DNA of 58,104 nucleotides, taken from contig JAKELU010000014.1 in assembly GCA_022760735.1 (NCBI GenBank), positions 589 through 58,692 of the forward strand, given 5' to 3'. Under the pieces are notes generated by a model. That model did no database searches. It was not told where the DNA came from and saw only the letters and a program-made list of their open reading frames with translations. This document shows, one piece after another, positions 53,912 to 58,104 of this stretch (the first letter of the stretch is position 1; every line of letters starts with the position of its first letter). Position numbers and translations under genes: made by a program. The stretch comes from Firmicutes bacterium FC7 (lineage in GTDB: Bacteria; Bacillota; Clostridia; Tissierellales; Tissierellaceae).

Positions 53912-54135
53912 CGATGAAGGGAAGAGTAGGTATAAGGACTGGTTAAAGGGAGCCGATGGTAGTGAGACTTCGGTACTAAGCTTATATTGAAGAACATCCC
54001 CAAGTTTCTAATCGAAAGGATTACGAGTAGACTTAGACGATTGGCCTGCGTTATAGGCGTAAAGAGGCATTTGCAATTAAGGTGGTACCGCGGAAATATA
54101 CCTTTCGTCCTTGTTTTTGGATGAAAGGTTTTTTG
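53912..54135 (+). promoter_or_regulatory. T-box riboswitch, Asn specifier, ahead of asnS
   Basis: The full leader is present. Stem I runs from about 53912 to 54025, with AAC at 53993-53995 in the specifier position and A as the next base; AAC is an Asn codon, matching the gene behind it. The T-box core AAGGTGGTACCGCGG is at 54079-54093. The terminator is 54100-54110 with 54119-54129 plus T6. Uncharged Asn tRNA should allow transcription of asnS and probably leuS. Confidence 0.9.
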
Positions 54136-54164
54136 TATAGATAAATTAAATGGAGGAGATAACA

Positions 54165-55553
54165 ATGAAGCTAGTTATTAGAGATATTTTTAAAAATAGT
54201 GAAAAATATTTTGATAAAGAAATAATAGTTGAAGGTTGGATTAGGACGTCTAGATCATCAAAGGCATTTGGATTTATAGAATTAAATGACGGTACTTTTT
54301 TTAAAAATCTTCAAATAGTTTTTGATGATACTTTAGACAATTTTAAAGAAATTGAAAAACTGCCTATTAGTTCAGCTATAAAGGTAAAAGGAATATTGAT
54401 TTCAACACCTACAGCTAAACAGCCTTTTGAGATAAAGGCAAATGAAATAACTATTGAAGGTCTTTCATCTTCAGATTACCCACTTCAAAAGAAAAGACAT
54501 ACACTTGAATATTTAAGAACTATTGCACATTTAAGACCTAGAACAAATACCCATAGTGCTGTATTTAGGGTAAGGTCATTGACAGCATATGCAATTCATA
54601 AGTTTTTCCAAGAAAGAGGATTTGTATATGTTCACACTCCTATTATAACTGCAAGTGATGCTGAAGGTGCAGGAGAGATGTTTAGAGTTTCAACTTTAGA
54701 TTTTGACAATCCACCAAGAACAGAGGATGGTCAAATAGATTTCTCAAAAGACTTTTTTTCAAAGAGTACTAATCTTACAGTAAGTGGTCAGCTGGAAGCG
54801 GAAGCTTACGCATTAGCATTTAGGAATGTATATACTTTTGGACCTACATTTAGAGCTGAGAATTCAAATACTGCAAGACATGCAGCAGAATTCTGGATGA
54901 TAGAGCCTGAAATAGCATTTGCAGACTTAAAGGATGATATGGAGCTAGCTGAAGACATGATGAAATATATTATTTCATATGTAATGGAAAATGCAAAGGA
55001 AGAAATGGAATTCTTTAACAATTTTATAGATAAAGGTCTTATTGAAAGGCTTGAAAATGTAGTAAACTCTGACTTTGGTGTAATTACATATACTGAAGCT
55101 ATAGAGTTGCTTAAGGAAGCTCAAGAAGACTTCCAATATAAAGTTGAATGGGGAGTTGACCTTCAAACAGAGCATGAAAGATATATAACTGAAAAGGTAT
55201 TTAAAAAACCTGTTTTTGTAATAAACTATCCGAAGGAAATAAAGGCTTTCTATATGAGATTGAATGATGATAATAAGACAGTGGCAGCTATGGACCTATT
55301 AGTTCCAGGGGTTGGAGAGATAATTGGTGGCAGTCAAAGAGAAGAAAGGCTTGACGTATTAGAACAGAAAATACTAGATAATGGAATGAATCCAGAAGAT
55401 TACTGGTGGTATTTAGAACTAAGAAAATACGGTGGTACTAAACATGCAGGATTTGGATTGGGATTTGAAAGAGCTATTATGTACTTAACAGGTATGTCTA
55501 ATATTAGGGATGTAATTCCTTTCCCAAGAACCGTAAACTCATGCGAGTTTTAA
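54165..55553 (+). CDS. asnS: Asparaginyl-tRNA synthetase
   Basis: A 462-residue class IIb synthetase that charges Asn tRNA. The N-terminal OB-fold domain begins [20 protein letters not shown]; motif 2 region is [20 protein letters not shown] and motif 3 is [16 protein letters not shown] chose ATG 54165 after GGAGGAG, 9 bases upstream; in-frame ATG 54150 lies before the site. Behind an Asn T-box. Confidence 0.95.
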   Translation: MKLVIRDIFKNSEKYFDKEIIVEGWIRTSRSSKAFGFIELNDGTFFKNLQIVFDDTLDNFKEIEKLPISSAIKVKGILISTPTAKQPFEIKANEITIEGLSSSDYPLQKKRHTLEYLRTIAHLRPRTNTHSAVFRVRSLTAYAIHKFFQERGFVYVHTPIITASDAEGAGEMFRVSTLDFDNPPRTEDGQIDFSKDFFSKSTNLTVSGQLEAEAYALAFRNVYTFGPTFRAENSNTARHAAEFWMIEPEIAFADLKDDMELAEDMMKYIISYVMENAKEEMEFFNNFIDKGLIERLENVVNSDFGVITYTEAIELLKEAQEDFQYKVEWGVDLQTEHERYITEKVFKKPVFVINYPKEIKAFYMRLNDDNKTVAAMDLLVPGVGEIIGGSQREERLDVLEQKILDNGMNPEDYWWYLELRKYGGTKHAGFGLGFERAIMYLTGMSNIRDVIPFPRTVNSCEF

Positions 55554-55585
55554 GTAGTGCTTCATTTAATTTAGGAGGTAAAGAA

Positions 55586-57997
55586 ATGAGAGATTATAAA
55601 CCTTATGAGATAGAACCAAAGTGGCAAAAAGTCTGGGAGGAAAAACAACCATTTAAAGCATCAAATAATAGTGATAAACCTAAGTTTTATGCATTGGTTG
55701 AATTTCCTTATCCATCAGGTGAGGGCTTACACGTAGGACATCCAAGACCTTATACTGCTCTTGATATCGTATCAAGAAAAAGAAGATTAGAGGGATATAA
55801 CGTTTTATTCCCTATGGGATGGGATGCTTTTGGTTTACCAACTGAAAATTATGCAATTAAACACAAAATTCATCCAAGAATAGTAACAGAGCGTAATGTT
55901 GCAAGGTTTAAAAAACAACTTCAGTCCATAGGATTTTCTTTTGATTGGTCAAGAGAAATCAATACTACTGACCCAAATTATTATAAATGGACTCAGTGGA
56001 TTTTCTTAAAACTATTTGAAAAAGGCCTGGCATATAAACATGAAATGCCAATAAATTGGTGTACATCCTGTAAAGTTGGGCTTGCAAATGAAGAAATTGT
56101 TAATGGAAGTTGTGAGCGTTGTGGTGGTGAAGTTGTTAGAAAAGTTAAAAACCAATGGATGCTAAAGATTACGGACTATGCTGAAAAACTTATTAAAGAT
56201 CTTGATTTAGTTGATTATATTGAAAGAGTAAAAATCCAGCAAAAAAACTGGATTGGAAAATCTGAAGGAATGGAAGTTGATTTTAGCATTGCAAAAGGTG
56301 ATGATAAGTTAAAAATATTTACAACAAGACCTGATACAATATTTGGTGCAACATATATGGTTATAGCAGCCGAACATCCAATTATAGATAAATATAAAGA
56401 TAAAATTGAAAATATCGAAGAAGTATTATCATATAGAGAAGAAGTGGCTAAGAAGTCAGATTTTGAAAGAACTGAGCTTTCAAAGGAGAAAACTGGAGTT
56501 GAATTAAATGGTCTTAAAGCAATTAATCCTGCAACTAACAAAGAGATACCTATATGGGTATCTGACTATGTTCTTATAACTTATGGTACAGGAGCAATAA
56601 TGGCAGTTCCTGGTCATGATCAAAGAGACTGGGAATTCGCAAAAAAATTTGATTTGCCTATAATTGAGGTTATTAAGGGCGGTAATATTGAGGAAGCTGC
56701 TTATACAGATACTGACTCAGGCGAATTAGTTAATTCAGACTTCCTAAATGGTTTAGAAGTAAAAGAAGCTATAGAGAAAATGTCAGACTACTTAGAAGAA
56801 AAAGGCATTGGTACAAGAAAGGTCAATTATAAATTAAGAGACTGGGTATTCTCAAGACAGAGATATTGGGGAGAGCCTATACCATTGATTCATTGTGACA
56901 AATGTGGGTGGGTTCCAGTTCCAGAAAATGAATTACCATTAATGTTGCCTGATGTAGATAATTATGAACCAACTGATAATGGAGAATCACCTCTTGCTAA
57001 TATTCATGATTGGGTTCATACAACATGCCCTAAGTGTGGTGGAAAAGCAGTTAGAGAAACTGATACTATGCCGCAATGGGCTGGTTCATCTTGGTATTTC
57101 TTAAGATATATAGATCCTCATAATGACGATGAACTTGCATCCAAGGATGCTTTAGATTATTGGTTGCCAGTAGATTGGTACAATGGTGGAATGGAGCATA
57201 CCACTTTACACTTACTATATTCTAGATTCTGGCATAAATTCTTATATGATCTGGGAATAGTTCCATGTCCTGAACCATATGCTAAGAGGACATCTCATGG
57301 TATGATTTTAGGTAACAATAATGAAAAAATGTCTAAATCTAGGGGCAATGTTGTTAATCCCGATGATATTGTAAGAGATTATGGAGCAGACACCCTTAGG
57401 ACCTACGAAATGTTCATTGGTGACTTTGAGAAATCAGTTCCATGGTCAGAAAATGGAGTAAAAGGGTGCAGAAGGTTCTTAGAAAGAGTTTGGAGACTTC
57501 AGGATATAGTTGTTGAAGGTAACGAATATACAAAAGAGTTAGAATCAACGATTCATAAGACTATAAAAAAAGTTTCAGACGACTTTGAATCTTTGAAGTT
57601 TAATACTGGTATTGCTGCTCTAATGTCACTATTAAATGATTTTAATAGCTATGGAAAAATCACTAAGAAGGACTTTGAAACTTTATTAATACTACTAAAT
57701 CCTGTAGCGCCTCATATTACTGAGGAATTATGGGAGACTGTTGGTCTAGAAGGAAATCTATTTAATGCTTCATGGCCTAAATATGATGAAGAAAAAACAA
57801 AAGATCAAATTATAGAAATGCCTATTCAAGTAAACGGAAAAGTTAGAGGTAAGTTAATGATTAGCGTTACTGATACTCAGGAAATGGTAAGAGAAAAGGC
57901 TTTAGCAGATGAAGGAATTTCAAAATTCATTGAAGGGAAAAATATAGTAAAAGAGATCTTTGTAATGGGTAAAATTTATAATATTGTTGTCAAATAA
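55586..57997 (+). CDS. leuS: Leucyl-tRNA synthetase
   Basis: An 803-residue class Ia synthetase. The HIGH motif is HVGH in [23 protein letters not shown] is in [12 protein letters not shown] zinc-type segment CTSCKVGL...CERCGG, the CP1 editing domain (about 225-415, with [11 protein letters not shown]) and a second CxxC pair (CDKCGW...CPKCGG) are present. I chose ATG 55586 after TAGGAGG; the frame opens at 55541 inside asnS. It has no leader of its own, so it is likely read with asnS. A terminator follows. Confidence 0.96.
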   Translation: MRDYKPYEIEPKWQKVWEEKQPFKASNNSDKPKFYALVEFPYPSGEGLHVGHPRPYTALDIVSRKRRLEGYNVLFPMGWDAFGLPTENYAIKHKIHPRIVTERNVARFKKQLQSIGFSFDWSREINTTDPNYYKWTQWIFLKLFEKGLAYKHEMPINWCTSCKVGLANEEIVNGSCERCGGEVVRKVKNQWMLKITDYAEKLIKDLDLVDYIERVKIQQKNWIGKSEGMEVDFSIAKGDDKLKIFTTRPDTIFGATYMVIAAEHPIIDKYKDKIENIEEVLSYREEVAKKSDFERTELSKEKTGVELNGLKAINPATNKEIPIWVSDYVLITYGTGAIMAVPGHDQRDWEFAKKFDLPIIEVIKGGNIEEAAYTDTDSGELVNSDFLNGLEVKEAIEKMSDYLEEKGIGTRKVNYKLRDWVFSRQRYWGEPIPLIHCDKCGWVPVPENELPLMLPDVDNYEPTDNGESPLANIHDWVHTTCPKCGGKAVRETDTMPQWAGSSWYFLRYIDPHNDDELASKDALDYWLPVDWYNGGMEHTTLHLLYSRFWHKFLYDLGIVPCPEPYAKRTSHGMILGNNNEKMSKSRGNVVNPDDIVRDYGADTLRTYEMFIGDFEKSVPWSENGVKGCRRFLERVWRLQDIVVEGNEYTKELESTIHKTIKKVSDDFESLKFNTGIAALMSLLNDFNSYGKITKKDFETLLILLNPVAPHITEELWETVGLEGNLFNASWPKYDEEKTKDQIIEMPIQVNGKVRGKLMISVTDTQEMVREKALADEGISKFIEGKNIVKEIFVMGKIYNIVVK

Positions 57998-58011
57998 TTA
58001 AATTTATGAAA

Positions 58012-58048
58012 TAATAGTTCTGTCTATTTATAGACAGAACTATTATTG
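58012..58048 (+). terminator. Terminator after leuS
   Basis: Perfect 17-base stem AATAATAGTTCTGTCTA and its complement with a TTTA loop, 15 bases after the leuS stop. Confidence 0.8.
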
Positions 58049-58057
58049 TTTATGAAT

Positions 58058-58104
58058 ACCACCCGCTAAGCGGGTGGTTCTAAAGAGCTTTTAGCGGTGA
58101 ACAG
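58058..58104. repeat. GC-rich hairpin at the window end, possible IS200/IS605-type terminus
   Basis: Nine-base stem ACCACCCGC/GCGGGTGGT with TAA loop (58058-58078), much richer in GC than its surroundings. A second short segment TTAGCGG (about 58096) can pair with CCGCTAA (58063-58069), giving an alternative fold. Subterminal hairpins of this kind mark ends of IS200/IS605-type elements, but no transposase is visible in the window. Confidence 0.35.

Noticed and set aside
1-58104. tRNA, rRNA, CRISPR arrays or complete insertion sequences
   Set aside because: Looked for by eye on both strands; no cloverleaf, rRNA-like stretch, spaced repeat array or transposase ORF was seen.

Overview
The window is AT-rich, almost entirely plus-strand, and packed with short operons. 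It carries the endospore regulators SpoIIAA-SpoIIAB-SigF, SpoIIGA-SigE and SigG, a complete spoVA operon, T-box and tetrahydrofolate riboswitch leaders, and MurE with a meso-diaminopimelate signature. This points to a spore-forming anaerobic Firmicute of the Clostridia/Tissierellia type. Two proteins resembling the ornithine racemase of amino-acid-fermenting clostridia strengthen that guess, but I cannot name a genus from sequence alone.

Layout. 1-5884: the 3' part of a T-box leader, a branched-chain amino-acid ABC transporter (livHMGFK) and a uroporphyrinogen-decarboxylase-like methyltransferase. 6158-8102: a membrane-anchored NlpC/P60 hydrolase and a divergent FolD. 8170-12865: spoIIAA-spoIIAB-sigF behind a sigma-H-like promoter, a small membrane ORF and spoVAA-AB-AC-AD-AE. 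12889-15807 (minus): a class A penicillin-binding protein. 16023-20435: hflX, an IMPACT/YigZ protein, a CoA-binding protein, a split TauE/SafE pair on the minus strand, yebC and a 57-residue ORF. 20505-22075: a DUF1461 membrane protein overlapping an unusual membrane-bound Mrr-like protein. 22103-23409: THF riboswitch, folate ECF S component and an FMN protein. 23560-24792: pduL-deoC. 24873-28777: a YhcN-like lipoprotein, the ymfF/ymfH M16 pair and lgt.

28951-46875 is the division and cell-wall cluster running into sporulation genes: MraZ box, mraZ, rsmH, ftsL, spoVD/ftsI, murE, mraY, murD, ftsW, murG, murA, ftsQ, two DUF881 genes, sbp, ftsZ, then spoIIGA, sigE and sigG. murF, murC and ftsA are not in it. 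Next come ylmC/ymxH and nrdR. 47916-51983 is the most distinctive locus: two ornithine-racemase-like genes flank a RocB-like M20 hydrolase, and the first has a consensus promoter overlapped by a perfect 16-bp palindrome. rarA follows. An Asn-type T-box then precedes asnS and leuS, and the window ends in a terminator plus a GC-rich hairpin that may be an insertion-sequence end.

Several parts link up. The T-box leaders couple amino-acid uptake and tRNA charging to starvation. FolT and FolD both belong to folate metabolism, and FolT is under a folate riboswitch. The cell-wall cluster makes and inserts lipid II and hands over directly to the sporulation sigma cascade. No tRNA, rRNA, CRISPR array or complete mobile element was seen. 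All start choices, promoters and RNA folds are by eye.
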